Shown: positions 49,578-59,728, counted from the first letter of the stretch. The stretch is 64,000 bases of DNA from Phycisphaeraceae bacterium D3-23 (GCA_039555135.1 CP114179.1:3720001-3784000); one strand, 5' to 3'. Notes: generated by a model not told the origin, from the letters alone. Translations and numbers: made by a program.

Positions 49578-50486
49578 GTGAGCCCGCAGAATCTGACACA
49601 CCTCAAGCAGCTCGAAGCCGAGTCGATCCACATCATCCGTGAGGTCGCCGCCGAGTTCGATAACCCCGTCATGCTTTTCTCGCTTGGCAAGGACTCGATG
49701 GTCATGCTCTGGCTGGCGCTCAAGGCCTTCGCCCCCGGCAAGCTGCCGTTCCCGCTGATGCATGTCGACACGACCTGGAAGTTCCAGGACATGTACAAGT
49801 TCCGCGACCAGATCGTCAAGGAATTCGACCTCGACCTGATCCGCTACGTCAACGAAGAAGGCGTCAAAAACAACATCAGCCCCTTCACCGTGGGCTCGGC
49901 CAAGCACACCGACATCATGAAGACCGAGGGGCTCAAGCAGGCCCTCAACAAGTACAAATTCGACGCCGCGTTCGGGGGGGCACGACGCGACGAAGAAAAG
50001 TCCCGCGCCAAAGAACGCGTCTACTCCTTCCGCGACAAGAACCACCGCTGGGACCCGAAGAACCAAAGGCCCGAGCTGTGGAACCTCTATAACTCGACGG
50101 TCAACAAGGGCGAATCGATCCGCGTGTTCCCGCTCTCCAACTGGACCGAGCTCGATGTCTGGCAGTACGTCTACCTCGAGAGCATCCCGCTGGTCCCCCT
50201 GTACTTTGCGGCCGAGCGCCCGGTCGTCGAACGCGATGGCACACTCATCATGGTGGATGACGACCGCATGCCGCTCGAACCCGGCGAGTCACCGATGATG
50301 AAGCAGGTCCGCTTCCGAACGCTGGGCTGCTATCCGCTGACGGGTGCGGTCGAGAGCGAAGCCGACGACCTGCCAAGGATCATCCAGGAGATGCTCGTCG
50401 CGACCAAGAGCGAGCGTGAAGGCCGAGTCATCGACCACGACGCGGCCGCGTCGATGGAGCAGAAGAAGATCGAAGGGTATTTTTAG
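49578..50486 (+). CDS. cysD: Sulfate adenylyltransferase subunit 2 (CysD)
   Basis: CysD makes APS from sulfate and ATP together with CysN. I start at GTG 49578 ([20 protein letters not shown]), giving 302 aa, the usual length. The PP-loop [17 protein letters not shown] (about residues 39-55), [36 protein letters not shown] and [20 protein letters not shown] are all present. It is followed by the fused cysNC gene after a 106-bp palindromic repeat, and both are probably in one transcript. Confidence 0.97.
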   Translation: MSPQNLTHLKQLEAESIHIIREVAAEFDNPVMLFSLGKDSMVMLWLALKAFAPGKLPFPLMHVDTTWKFQDMYKFRDQIVKEFDLDLIRYVNEEGVKNNISPFTVGSAKHTDIMKTEGLKQALNKYKFDAAFGGARRDEEKSRAKERVYSFRDKNHRWDPKNQRPELWNLYNSTVNKGESIRVFPLSNWTELDVWQYVYLESIPLVPLYFAAERPVVERDGTLIMVDDDRMPLEPGESPMMKQVRFRTLGCYPLTGAVESEADDLPRIIQEMLVATKSEREGRVIDHDAAASMEQKKIEGYF

Positions 50487-50494
50487 AAATGACG

Positions 50495-50581
50495 AATGCA
50501 CGAATGGCGAATGGCGAGTTCAGATTCGGCATTGGTCATTGGGCATTCATTCGACATTCGCGCATTCGACATTCGTGCATT
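50495..50581. repeat. Palindromic repeat between cysD and cysNC
   Basis: AATGCACGAATG (50495-50506) and CATTCGTGCATT (50570-50581) are perfect inverted copies. Between them lie several more GAATG/CATTC units (GGCGAATGGCGA; GGCATTCATTCGACATTCGC). GAATG-rich repeats of this kind are scattered in many genomes. It fills the intergenic gap up to the cysNC start. Confidence 0.8.
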
Positions 50582-50592
50582 GACCCAACGCC

Positions 50593-52533
50593 ATGAGCCA
50601 CCAATCTGAACTTATCGAATCCGACATCCTCGGCTACCTCAAGCAGCACGAGCACAAGGAACTCTTGCGCTTCCTGACCTGCGGGTCGGTCGATGATGGC
50701 AAGTCCACGCTGATCGGTCGGCTGCTGTACGACTCGAAGATGGTCTACGAGGACCAGCTCGCCGCGGTCACGGCCGACTCCAAGAAGTTCGGCACGACGG
50801 GGGGCGACTTCGACCCGGCGCTGCTGACCGACGGGCTCAAGGCCGAGCGCGAGCAGGGCATCACGATCGATGTTGCCTACCGCTATTTCTCGACGGCGAA
50901 GCGCAAGTTCATCATCGCCGACACGCCGGGCCACGAGCAGTACACCCGCAACATGGCGACGGGTGCCTCGACCTGCGACCTCGCGATCATCCTGATCGAC
51001 GCGCGGCACGGCGTGCAGACGCAGACCCGCCGGCACTCGTTTATCGCGTCGCTGCTAGGCATCAAGCACGTCGTCGTCGCGATCAACAAGATGGACCTCG
51101 TCGACTTCAGCGAGCAGGTCTACGAAGATATCAAGCGCGACTATTCGGCCTTTACCGCGAAGCTGGAGATCCCGGATATCCGCTTCGTGCCGATGTCCGC
51201 GCTCGATGGCGACAATGTCGTCAACGCCAGCGAGAACACGCCCTGGTACTCGGGCGGCACGCTGATGCACCTGCTCGAAAACGTGCACATCGCCAGCGAC
51301 CGCAACCTCATCGACTTCCGCTTCCCCGTGCAGTACGTCAATCGGCCCGACCTCGACTTCCGTGGCTTCGCGGGGACGATCGCGTCGGGGATGGTGCGCC
51401 CGGGCGACGAGGTGATGGCGCTGCCGTCGCGAAAGACAAGCAGGGTCAAACGCATCGTGACCCGTGAGGGCGATCTCGACGAGGCCAATGCGCCGATGGC
51501 GCCGACGATCGTGCTCGAAGACGAGATCGATGTCTCGCGCGGCGACATGCTCGTCCACCCCAACAACGTGCCCAAGGTCGACCAGGCCTTCGAGGCGATG
51601 GTCGTGTGGATGGCAGAAGAACCGCTGGCGCCCGGCAAGCAGTACCTCGTCAAGCACACGACGCAGACCTCCAACGCGGTCGTCTCCGACCTCCGCTACC
51701 GGATGGATGTCAACACACTGCACCGCGACAAGGATGCCGACCAGCTCGCGCTCAACGAGATCGGCCGCGTCGTCGTCGAGGTCGCCAAACCCCTGTGCTT
51801 CGACCCGTACACGCGCAACCGCTGGACCGGCGGGTTCATTGTGATCGACAAGCTGACCAACAGCACCGTCGGCGCGGGCATGATCCTCAACCGCGACCCC
51901 GACAGCGCCGCGAGCAAGCGCCGGCAGATCGCCGAGCAGCGCGGCACGCAGGTGCGCTGCCACGAGTCGCTTGTCTCGGCCGAGGAACGCGCAACGCGCC
52001 TGGGCCACCAGCCCACGACCGTCTGGCTCACCGGGCTGACCGGCGCGGGCAAGAGCCCGATCGCCTACGCCCTCGAGCGTCGGCTGTTTGATGAGGGCAA
52101 GTCCGCCGCCGTGCTCGACGGCCGAAACGCCCGGCTCGGGCTCAGTTCCGACCTCGATTTCAGCCACGACGACCGGCGCGAGAACCTCCGCCGCGCCGCC
52201 GAGGCCGCGAAGCTCTTCAACGAGTCGGGCCACATCGCCGTGTGTGCGTTCCTCTCGCCCTCGGCCGAGGACCGCGCGATGGCGCGGGACATCGTCGGCG
52301 CCGAGCGGTTCATCGAGGTCTACCTCGACGCCCCCGAGGAGGTCTGCCGCGAACGGGCACGCAGCGAAGAGTTCAAGGGCGCGAAGAAAGAGATGGCCGC
52401 CTTCAGCGACATGGCCGCGCCGTACGAACCGCCGACCGACCCCGCGCTGACGATCGAGACGGACGAACTCACCGTCGATGTCGCGGTGCAGAAGATTGTC
52501 GACCTGCTCACGCAGCGCGGCGTATTGGCGTGA
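50593..52533 (+). CDS. cysNC: Bifunctional sulfate adenylyltransferase subunit 1 / APS kinase (CysNC)
   Basis: A 646-aa fusion. Residues 1 to about 450 are the CysN GTPase: G1 [20 protein letters not shown] (about 29-48), G3 [21 protein letters not shown]4 [12 protein letters not shown], and the EF-Tu-like beta domains. Residues about 470-646 are an APS kinase domain with P-loop [19 protein letters not shown] (about 476-494). This part deviates from active enzymes: the usual DGDNxRxGL reads [16 protein letters not shown], and the KARAGEI...FTGIDxPYE region reads [20 protein letters not shown]. The GTPase looks active; the kinase may be weakened or regulatory. Confidence 0.93.
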   Translation: MSHQSELIESDILGYLKQHEHKELLRFLTCGSVDDGKSTLIGRLLYDSKMVYEDQLAAVTADSKKFGTTGGDFDPALLTDGLKAEREQGITIDVAYRYFSTAKRKFIIADTPGHEQYTRNMATGASTCDLAIILIDARHGVQTQTRRHSFIASLLGIKHVVVAINKMDLVDFSEQVYEDIKRDYSAFTAKLEIPDIRFVPMSALDGDNVVNASENTPWYSGGTLMHLLENVHIASDRNLIDFRFPVQYVNRPDLDFRGFAGTIASGMVRPGDEVMALPSRKTSRVKRIVTREGDLDEANAPMAPTIVLEDEIDVSRGDMLVHPNNVPKVDQAFEAMVVWMAEEPLAPGKQYLVKHTTQTSNAVVSDLRYRMDVNTLHRDKDADQLALNEIGRVVVEVAKPLCFDPYTRNRWTGGFIVIDKLTNSTVGAGMILNRDPDSAASKRRQIAEQRGTQVRCHESLVSAEERATRLGHQPTTVWLTGLTGAGKSPIAYALERRLFDEGKSAAVLDGRNARLGLSSDLDFSHDDRRENLRRAAEAAKLFNESGHIAVCAFLSPSAEDRAMARDIVGAERFIEVYLDAPEEVCRERARSEEFKGAKKEMAAFSDMAAPYEPPTDPALTIETDELTVDVAVQKIVDLLTQRGVLA

Positions 52534-52626
52534 ACGCCAAGTGAACAGTAAGTAGTGAACGGTGAACAGGTGGAGCCCTCTGGTCCCATCTGTTCACTAG
52601 TCACTGTGAACTGTTTACTTCACGCC
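52528..52626. repeat. Palindromic repeat between cysNC and ggt
   Basis: GGCGTGAA (52528-52535) pairs with TTCACGCC (52619-52626); inside, AAGTGAACAGT (52539-52549) pairs imperfectly with the ACTGTTTACTT-type arm (52603-52620), and GTGAACAG (52562-52569) pairs with CTGTTCAC (52590-52597). It overlaps the last codons of cysNC, so the element supplies the stop codon region. GTGAAC units recur five times. Confidence 0.75.
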
Positions 52627-52640
52627 GTTATCCTGCACGC

Positions 52641-54227
52641 ATGGCCGACGCACCTTTACACTACCCCGCCGCCCGCTCCCCCGTCTATGCCCGACGTGTC
52701 GTCGCGACCTCGCAGCCGCTCGCGGCACAGGCCGGGCTTGATGCGATGCGGCGGGGCGGCAACGCGCTCGACGCCGCGCTCGCCGCCGCGATCACACTCA
52801 CCGTCGTCGAGCCCACCAGCAACGGCATCGGCGGGGATGCGTTCGCGCTGGTGTGGGACGGCGGCCAACTCCACGGCTTCAACGGCTCGGGCAAGTCGCC
52901 CGCCGCGCTGTCGCGCGACCATGTCGCGGGCCGCGACGCGATGCCGACGACGGGCTGGCTCCCGGTGACGACGCCCGGCGCGGTCGATGCGTGGGTCAAG
53001 CTGTCCGAGCGGTTTGGCCGGCTGCCCTTCGCGGACCTGTTTACCGCCGCCATCCGCTACGCGAAGAAGGGCTACGCCGTGGGGCCGATCACCGCGTCGG
53101 CGTGGGCCCGCGCGGCGGCGCGCTACCGCGGGCCCGACTTTGCAGCGTTTACCGCGACCTTCACCGACCAGGGCCGGGCCCCCGCGGCGGGCGAGATGAT
53201 CCGCCTGCCCGACCACGCGGCGACGCTCCGTGACATCGCGATGACGCGCGGCGCATCGTTTTACAAAGGCGAACTCGCGGGCAGAATCGCCGACGCAGCC
53301 GCGATGAACGCCGGGCTGCTCTCGCGCGACGACCTGGCCGAGCACGCGGGGTTCTTTGTCGAGCCGATCCGCGTCGCGTACGGCGGCGTCGAGGTCGCCG
53401 AACTCCCGCCCAACGGTCAGGGCGTCGCCGCGCTCGTCGCGCTGGGTGTGCTCGACCGGCTGAACCTCAAGCAGTACCCTGTCGACTCGGCCGACTCGGT
53501 CCACCTCCAGGTCGAAGCGATGAAAGCCGGCTTCGCGGAACTCACCGCGCACGCCGCCGACCCCAGCGCGATGCGCATCAACCCCAAGCAGCTCATCGCG
53601 ACGGCGGCCCTCGACAGCCACGCCGACGCGATCACGCCCGACCGTGTCAACAAGCCCGCCTCATGCATCGCCCCCGACCACGGCACGGTGTACCTCACCG
53701 CCGCCGATGACGATGGCATGATGGTCTCGTTTATCCAGTCCAACTACATGGGCTTTGGCTCGGGCGTCGTCGTCCCCGGCACGGGTATCGCGATGCAAAA
53801 CCGCGGCGCGGGCTTCACGCTTGAGCAGGGCCACCCCAACGAAGTCGCCGGCGGCAAGCGCCCGCTGCACACCATCATCCCCGCCTTCGTCTTGCAAGAC
53901 GGACAACCGCTACTCAGCTTCGGCGTCATGGGCGGCCACATGCAGCCCCAGGGCCACGTCCAGATGGTCACCCGCCTCCTCGACTACGGCCAAGGCCCGC
54001 AGCAGGCCTCCGACGCCCCGCGCTGGTACGTCGATGAAGAATGGCGCATCCACCTCGAGCCCGGCTGGCCCCCTGACGTTGGCGCGTCGCTCCAAGCGCG
54101 CGGCCACGACGTCGTGATTGAAAAGGACGCCCACCTCTTCGGCGGGGCCCAGCTCATCCGCAAGACCGCCTCGGGCTACTGCGCCGCCAGCGACCACCGC
54201 AAAGAGGGACTCGCCGCGGGCGAATAG
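52641..54227 (+). CDS. Gamma-glutamyltransferase family protein
   Basis: A 528-aa N-terminal-nucleophile hydrolase of the gamma-glutamyltransferase family, which hydrolyses or transfers the gamma-glutamyl group of glutathione-like compounds. Features: GLDAMRRGGNALDAALAAAI, VEPTSNGIGGDAFALVWDGG, and the autocleavage site with Thr349 (CIAPDHGTVYLTAADDDGMM), then SFIQSNYMGFGSGVVVPGTG and MQNRGAGFTLEQGHPNEVAG. There is no signal peptide, as in the cytoplasmic YwrD-like branch. The ATG at 52641 follows the palindrome directly. Substrate cannot be told from sequence; neighbouring sulfur genes make a thiol substrate plausible. Confidence 0.9.
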   Translation: MADAPLHYPAARSPVYARRVVATSQPLAAQAGLDAMRRGGNALDAALAAAITLTVVEPTSNGIGGDAFALVWDGGQLHGFNGSGKSPAALSRDHVAGRDAMPTTGWLPVTTPGAVDAWVKLSERFGRLPFADLFTAAIRYAKKGYAVGPITASAWARAAARYRGPDFAAFTATFTDQGRAPAAGEMIRLPDHAATLRDIAMTRGASFYKGELAGRIADAAAMNAGLLSRDDLAEHAGFFVEPIRVAYGGVEVAELPPNGQGVAALVALGVLDRLNLKQYPVDSADSVHLQVEAMKAGFAELTAHAADPSAMRINPKQLIATAALDSHADAITPDRVNKPASCIAPDHGTVYLTAADDDGMMVSFIQSNYMGFGSGVVVPGTGIAMQNRGAGFTLEQGHPNEVAGGKRPLHTIIPAFVLQDGQPLLSFGVMGGHMQPQGHVQMVTRLLDYGQGPQQASDAPRWYVDEEWRIHLEPGWPPDVGASLQARGHDVVIEKDAHLFGGAQLIRKTASGYCAASDHRKEGLAAGE

Positions 54228-54421
54228 AACTCGCATGGCGTCACCAGTCGCCGTGTCTGCACGGATGCAAGATTCCAAGAGATTACTCGCAACCTCGCGA
54301 CCCTCGGCGGCGTACGATAAGGACCGGCTAAACCGACGCCGTGTCCGTGTCACCCAAACGGGTCGCTTGCGGCAGGTCGGCCCTTCCGGATCGTGCGTGG
54401 TGTCCTATCTGAGAGAATCGC

Positions 54422-55829
54422 ATGCTGAAAGCGTTGCTGTGGGTGGTTGGGATCGTCGCCGTGCTCGGGGCCCTCGCGGGCGTCGGGGTGGTGGCGGTCG
54501 GCAAGCGGATGCAGGCCGCGGCCGACCAGTCGACGACCGTCTGGGTGCAGACGATCACCACCGGCGAGATGGTCGAGACCGTCTCCGCACCGGGCGTGGT
54601 CGAGCCGCTGACCAAGGTCGAGATCAGCGCCCGCGTCTCGGCGCGGATCGTTGAGCTGCCGTACAAGGAGGGCGACGAGGTCTTTGTCGACGGGCCCGAC
54701 GGCCCGGCGCTGCTGGTCGCGCTGGACGACTCGGACATCCAGGCCCAGCTCGAGTCGTCGCAGAAGCGGCGCGACGGCCTGATCGCGTCGGTCGCGGTGG
54801 AGGAGCAGCGGATCGCCGCGTCGACCGCAGCGCTGGCGGGCACACTTACGATGCTGGAAGATGCAAAGCGCGAGCTCGATCGTCAGCAGGCGCTGCGCGA
54901 GACGGGGGATGTCAGCGTCAGGGTGCTCGAACAGGCGCAGCGGACCGTGGACGAGGCCCAGTCGCGCTATGACGCCGAGGGCGCGTCGCTCGAAGCCGCC
55001 CGGCTTGGGCTCGAGGTCAGCCGATTCAACATCGAGGCCGCCGAGGCCGACATCCGTCAGATCGGCGAGCTGCTGAACTACACCACGATCCGCACGCCGA
55101 TCGACGGCGTGGTCACCCGGCTCAACGTCGAGGTGGGCGAGATCGCGATCACCGGCACGATGAACAACCCCGGCACGGTGATGATCGAGGTCGCCGACCT
55201 GTCGCGGATGCTTGTGGTCGCGCGGATCGACGAGGCCAACATCCGCGACGTCGAGCCGGGCCAGCCCGTCAACGTCCGGCTGATCGCCTACCCCGGCAAG
55301 GTCTTCACGGGCTGTGTCCAGAGCGTCGCGCTCTCGGTCGCCAACGCGACGGGTTCGCAGTACTTCGAGACCAAGGTGCTGCTCGACGAGACCGAGGAGT
55401 TCATCCGCTCCGGGCTCAGCGCGGATGTCGAGGTCGAGGTCCGCAATCACGAAGACCAGGTGCTGATCCCAAGCCAGGCGGTGGTGAGCCGGCCCGTGGA
55501 CGGGCTGCCCGCCGAGGTGCGCAAGGACAACCCGCTGATCGACCCGACCCGCGCGAACACGATCGTGGTGTTCCGGATCGAGGACGGCAAGGCCGTGGCA
55601 ACCCCCGTGCGGATCGGCGCGTCGGACAGTCTGAACACGATCGTGCTGGAAGGGCTTGACGCCGATACGCAGATCGTGACCGGCCCCTACGCGGTGCTGG
55701 AATCACTGCAGCACGGCGACGCGATCGAGATCGGCCGGCTGGATGGGGAAGACATCGAACAAGAAACCGACGACGAATCGGGGCGCAGAAACGAGCCCCG
55801 AAGAGACCGCCGACAACACGATCCAATAG
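54422..55829 (+). CDS. MacA-like membrane fusion protein (HlyD family), with apparent frameshift near its end
   Basis: A periplasmic adaptor that links an ABC transporter to an outer-membrane channel. Features are an N-terminal membrane anchor (MLKALLWVVGIVAVLGALAG), two lipoyl-like halves (VSAPGVVEPLTKVEISARVS; TTIRTPIDGVVTRLNVEVGE) around a coiled coil (about 105-215) and a beta-barrel domain (DLSRMLVVARIDEANIRDVE). As given, the frame runs on through 56686 into the ATPase. Dropping one G from GGGG at 55780-55783 gives a natural acidic end, DDESGAETSPEETADNTIQ, with TAG at 55827-55829, so I end the gene there. The fusion reading is Arg-rich nonsense across a palindrome. Confidence 0.85.
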
Positions 55830-55857
55830 AAGCCCACGCTCGCCGAGCGTGGGCTTC
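55829..55857. repeat. Perfect 14-bp palindrome between the macA- and macB-like genes
   Basis: GAAGCCCACGCTCG (55829-55842) and CGAGCGTGGGCTTC (55844-55857) are perfect inverted arms around a single C. The first base is the last of the inferred macA stop codon. It shares GAAGCCCAC/GTGGGCTTC with the element at 24319-24377. No T-run follows. Confidence 0.85.
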
Positions 55858-55903
55858 GTCTGTGCCTTCTGCTTGCTCCATTCTCCTAACGAAAACCACA
55901 GTC

Positions 55904-56686
55904 TTGCTCATCGAACTCAAAGGCATCACGAAGATCTACAAGATGGGCGTCGAGCGTGTCCACGCGCTCGACGGCGTGGATATCAATGTCGACGAAGGCG
56001 AGTACGTCGCGATCATGGGCAGCTCGGGCTCGGGCAAGAGCACGCTGATGAACATGCTCGGGTGTCTCGATCGGCCGACGGCCGGGTCGTACCTCCTCGC
56101 GGGTGACAACACGAGCAAGATGGGCGCGGCCGCGCAGTCGCGGGTGCGCAACGAGCGGATCGGGTTTGTGTTCCAGTCGTTCGAGCTGATGCCGCGGACG
56201 CCGGCGTGGAAGAACGTCGCGCTGCCGATGATGTACAGCCGCAAGGGCTGGGCGGGGATGCGGAAGAAGGCGATGAACGCGCTCGACCGCGTCGGGTTGA
56301 AGGACCGTTCGTCTCACAAGCCCAGCCAGCTCTCGGGCGGGCAGAAGCAGCGTGTGGCAATCGCGCGGGCGTTGATCAATGAGCCGAGCATCTTGCTCGC
56401 GGACGAGCCGACGGGGAACCTGGACTCGAAGACGAGCGACGAGATCCTGGCGCTGTTTGATGAGTTGCACGAGCAGGGCCACACGGTCTTGATGGTGACG
56501 CACGAGGCGGACGTCGCGGCGCATGCGAAGCGTGTGATCCGGATGCGGGATGGGAAGGTCGCGTCGGACCTGCCTGTTGAGGAGGACGAGGTTGCGCCTT
56601 TGATGCCCGCCCGGCCGAGCCCGCTTCAGCGGGCCGGTGAGAACCCAGCTCAGGTGGCCGCACCAGAATCTGGCGGTGGCGCTTGA
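55904..56686 (+). CDS. MacB/LolD-type ABC transporter ATP-binding protein
   Basis: The ATPase of a MacAB-TolC type exporter. I infer a start at TTG 55904 ([20 protein letters not shown]), giving 260 aa; read as given, the frame is continuous with the upstream gene from 54422. Walker A is [20 protein letters not shown] (about residues 35-54), Q-loop [12 protein letters not shown], signature [20 protein letters not shown], Walker [14 protein letters not shown] and the switch His in MVTHEAD. The C-terminal tail is Pro/Ala-rich. It overlaps the permease gene by 4 bp (TTGA). Confidence 0.9.
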   Translation: MLIELKGITKIYKMGVERVHALDGVDINVDEGEYVAIMGSSGSGKSTLMNMLGCLDRPTAGSYLLAGDNTSKMGAAAQSRVRNERIGFVFQSFELMPRTPAWKNVALPMMYSRKGWAGMRKKAMNALDRVGLKDRSSHKPSQLSGGQKQRVAIARALINEPSILLADEPTGNLDSKTSDEILALFDELHEQGHTVLMVTHEADVAAHAKRVIRMRDGKVASDLPVEEDEVAPLMPARPSPLQRAGENPAQVAAPESGGGA

Positions 56687-57948
56687 TTGGGTTTTTGACG
56701 TTCCCGTTCCGCATCTTGCGGTTTGTCTTGGTCAGCTTCCTCCTTGCCGTGGGGCAGATCTGGGCGAACAAGACGCGGTCGATCCTCGCGACGCTGGGCA
56801 TCGTCATCGGCATCGCGTCTGTGACTGCCGTGATCGCGGCGCTCACCGGGCTCAAGTCGCAGGTGCTCTCGGACTTCGAGTCCTTCGGCACCAACAAGAT
56901 GTTCATCTTCCCCGACCAGCCGGATGAGGGCCCCAAGAAGGACGCCGAGTGGAACGTGATCCGCTTCTCGCCCGGCCACTTCGCGGGGATGCTCGAGCAC
57001 ACGCCGTCGGTCGCGTCGTTCACACGCATGGCCGAGAACAACACGGCGATGACGTACGGCGAGAAAACCATCGACAGCGCCTCGCTCAAAGGCATCGATC
57101 CCGCGTGGCACGAGATCGAGGGGCGCAGCGTGACCGTAGGGCGGCCGTTCAGCGTCGTCGACGACTACAACGCCCGACCCGTCTGCCTCATCACCGAAAA
57201 AACGCGCGACGAGCTGCGCCTGCCGCGCAACCCCGTAGGCGAGTCGGTCTACATGCTCAACCGGCGCTACGAGATCATCGGCATGGTCGAAGCGCCCAAA
57301 GACATCGGCGGGATGTTCGGCGGCGGGGGGGTCGCCAGCGAGGTCTTCGTCCCGTTCAAAACACTCTGGGACGCGACCGACCCGTTCATGTACGTCATCG
57401 CCAATGCGCGCAGCCCAGAGGTCGCGGACGAGGCCCGCGCCGAGGTGCGGTTCTTCCTGCGCCAGTCGCGCGACCTTGCGCCCGACGAGCCCGACACGTT
57501 CGAGGTCGAGGTGCTTAGCGCCTATCTCGATCAATTCAACGCGTTGGCCGCGGGTGTCACGGCAGTGGCCGGCGGGATCGTGAGTGTGTCGCTGCTGGTC
57601 GGCGGGATCGGCATCATGAACATCATGCTTGTGTCGGTGAGTGAGCGCACGCGCGAGATCGGCCTGCGCAAAGCGGTGGGTGCAAGGCCCGCCGCGATCC
57701 TGCTGCAGTTCCTCGTCGAGGCGGTGACGCTGTGTTCGCTGGGCGGGCTCATCGGCCTGCTCGGCGGGCAGGGCATGACGATCCTCCTCCAGAAAATCCC
57801 TAACGCCCAGCTTGAACAGGCCCACATCCCCGTCTGGGCGATCATCCTCTCGCTCGGGTTCTCGAGCGCGGTCGGCGTCACCTTCGGCCTGTTCCCGGCG
57901 ATCAAAGCCGCCCGGCTCAACCCCATCGAGGCACTCCGCCATGAATAA
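56683..57948 (+). CDS. MacB-type ABC transporter permease (FtsX-like)
   Basis: A 421-aa permease starting at TTG 56683. One membrane helix at the N-terminus (ILRFVLVSFLLAVGQIWANK, then TRSILATLGIVIGIASVTAV) is followed by a periplasmic MacB-type domain of about 230 residues and three C-terminal helices with the FtsX signature (GGIGIMNIMLVSVSERTREI, GLRKAVGARPAAILLQFLVE, GFSSAVGVTFGLFPAIKAAR, LNPIEALRHE). It belongs to the MacB mechanotransmission class that exports lipoproteins, toxins or antibiotics. Its stop overlaps the tolC-like start by 8 bp. Confidence 0.92.
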   Translation: MIGFLTFPFRILRFVLVSFLLAVGQIWANKTRSILATLGIVIGIASVTAVIAALTGLKSQVLSDFESFGTNKMFIFPDQPDEGPKKDAEWNVIRFSPGHFAGMLEHTPSVASFTRMAENNTAMTYGEKTIDSASLKGIDPAWHEIEGRSVTVGRPFSVVDDYNARPVCLITEKTRDELRLPRNPVGESVYMLNRRYEIIGMVEAPKDIGGMFGGGGVASEVFVPFKTLWDATDPFMYVIANARSPEVADEARAEVRFFLRQSRDLAPDEPDTFEVEVLSAYLDQFNALAAGVTAVAGGIVSVSLLVGGIGIMNIMLVSVSERTREIGLRKAVGARPAAILLQFLVEAVTLCSLGGLIGLLGGQGMTILLQKIPNAQLEQAHIPVWAIILSLGFSSAVGVTFGLFPAIKAARLNPIEALRHE

Positions 57949-59728
57949 TGGAATTGACCCCGACGCGCTCCGGCCTCCCCTCCCTCTTAGGGAGGGGCCG
58001 GGGGAGGGTCGTCGGCTGTCTTGCAAGTGGGCTACGCGAAATCGCAGCGATGGACCCTCCCCCCAGCCCCCTCCCTGGGAGGGAGGGGGAGCCGGAAAGC
58101 CCACGCGCCTGTTTGCCGTTACCGCGCTTCTTCTCGTGTCCGCGGCGCTGTTGCCCGGCTGTCTGCACGACCCGTTCGCCGACGACCCGTTGACCTCGGA
58201 CGAAGTGCGTGACCGCTTGCGGCGCGTTGATCCCGTGCAGCTTGGGGACTATGCAGAACAAGCCGACGACGCTCCATCGCGCAGCGGGCCCGCCGCGCCG
58301 CCGCCGGCGGAGATGGAGATCACGCTGGACCAGTGCCGGGCCTGGGCGCTTGAGCATAACCTGGACTTGCAGGTCGCGCTCGTTGATCCTGCGATCGCCG
58401 AGGCCGGCGTCACCGAGGCCGAGGCCCGCTTCGAGGCGCTGTTTTTCGGCTCGGTCAACTACACCGACACCGAGTCGCCGACCGCCAGCAACCTTGAGGG
58501 CGGGGAGACGACCGGGGCCAACACCAACCTCGGCGTGCGTGTCCCGACGCGCACCGGCGGTTCGGTCACGGTCGACTTTACCGGCAGCCGGTTCGAGACG
58601 GATAACCAGTTCTCGACGCTCAACCCGTCGTTCACCTCCGACATGAGCATCTCGCTGAGCCAGAACCTGCTGCGGAATGCAGGGGTCCGCGTCAACACCG
58701 CGCCGATCCAGATCGCCCGGCTCAGCGCGCAGCAATCCAACGCCCGCACCAAGCTCGAAGTGATCCGCGCCCTGACCGCGGTCGATCGGCTGTACTGGCG
58801 GCTCTACGCGGCGCAGCGCGAGCTGGAGGTCCGCCAGCAGCAGCACGAGCTCGCGATGGCGCAGCTCGAACGCGCGCAGCGCCTGGTCGACGAGGGCGAC
58901 GCCGCCGACATCGAGATCATGCGTGCCGAGTCGGGCGTGGCCGATGGGCTCGAAGCGATCATCGTCGCCGAGAACCAGGTGCGCCAGCGCGAACGCGACC
59001 TCAAGCGCCTGCTCAACGTGCCCGAGCTGCCGATGCGCGGCCCCACCGCGCTGATCCCGCTGACGCCCGCCAACCCGGTCGCCTACGACCTGCCCGAGGA
59101 TGCGCTGCTCGCCGACGCGATGCGGGGCCGGCTCGAACTGCTCGAGCTCGAGCTCGCGCTGGCGCAGGATGCGCTGAACATCGAAGTCGCGCGTAACGGC
59201 ACGCTCCCGCTGGCCGCGCTCGAGTACCGCTACACCCGCAACGGGCTGGGCGACGACTTCGGGGATGCGTTTCGGCAGGACTACGAGGAAAACTTCGACG
59301 GCCACTCGCTCGGGCTCCGCTTCGAAATCCCGCTGGGCAACCAGGCCGCGAAAGCCGCGCTGACCCGCGCGCTGCTCACCCGGCTCCAACGCCTCGCCAC
59401 CGTCGAGCAGCGCGAGACGCAGGTGCGCCAAGAGGTCCTCGACGCGATGGACTCGCTCGACGCGGCCTGGCAGCGCGTCTTGGCAAGCCGGCAGTCGGCG
59501 ATCCTTGCGGCCCGGGTCCTCGCGGCCGAGCAGCGGCAGTTCGACCAGGGGCTCAACACCTCGACGGATGTGCAGGACGCCCAGACCCGGCTGGCCGACG
59601 CGCAGTCCAGCGAGGTCCGGGCGCTGGTCGATTACCAGGTCGCCCAGATCGACCTCGCGTTCGCCACCGGCACAGTGCTCGGCTCGACGCAGGTGCGCTG
59701 GGAGCCGGCGGCGTTGCCGGGGGAGTGA
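57941..59728 (+). CDS. TolC-like outer-membrane efflux lipoprotein with a repeat-encoded N-terminal insertion
   Basis: A 595-aa outer-membrane channel of the TolC family, the third part of the exporter. The first start that overlaps the permease stop is ATG 57941 (MNNGIDPD). Residues about 10-52 are encoded by a 126-bp palindromic repeat (Pro/Gly/Arg-rich, LREGPGEGRRL; QPPPWEGGGAG). Only after it comes the lipoprotein signal (RLFAVTALLLVSAALLPGC, Cys74). The two TolC repeats follow (EITLDQCRAWALEHNLDLQV; TKLEVIRALTAVDRLYWRLY; AALTRALLTRLQRLATVEQR). No ATG, GTG or TTG lies between repeat and signal, so the protein may carry a 50-residue leader that could hinder export. Confidence 0.88.
   Translation: MNNGIDPDALRPPLPLREGPGEGRRLSCKWATRNRSDGPSPQPPPWEGGGAGKPTRLFAVTALLLVSAALLPGCLHDPFADDPLTSDEVRDRLRRVDPVQLGDYAEQADDAPSRSGPAAPPPAEMEITLDQCRAWALEHNLDLQVALVDPAIAEAGVTEAEARFEALFFGSVNYTDTESPTASNLEGGETTGANTNLGVRVPTRTGGSVTVDFTGSRFETDNQFSTLNPSFTSDMSISLSQNLLRNAGVRVNTAPIQIARLSAQQSNARTKLEVIRALTAVDRLYWRLYAAQRELEVRQQQHELAMAQLERAQRLVDEGDAADIEIMRAESGVADGLEAIIVAENQVRQRERDLKRLLNVPELPMRGPTALIPLTPANPVAYDLPEDALLADAMRGRLELLELELALAQDALNIEVARNGTLPLAALEYRYTRNGLGDDFGDAFRQDYEENFDGHSLGLRFEIPLGNQAAKAALTRALLTRLQRLATVEQRETQVRQEVLDAMDSLDAAWQRVLASRQSAILAARVLAAEQRQFDQGLNTSTDVQDAQTRLADAQSSEVRALVDYQVAQIDLAFATGTVLGSTQVRWEPAALPGE
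57970..58095. repeat. 126-bp palindromic repeat inside the tolC-like gene
   Basis: CCGGCCTCCCCTCCCT (57971-57986) pairs with AGGGAGGGGGAGCCGG (58080-58095), and GGGAGGGGCCGGGGGAGGGT (57991-58010) pairs imperfectly with ACCCTCCCCCCAGCCCCCTC (58054-58073). 126 bp equals 42 codons, so the reading frame is kept. Proteins reading GEGR/PSLxREG from this repeat are a familiar spurious-ORF pattern in planctomycetes. Confidence 0.85.

Noticed and set aside
54422-56686. A genuine HlyD-ABC ATPase fusion protein
   Set aside because: The join crosses an intergenic palindrome and an Arg-rich linker; removing one G gives two normal genes.
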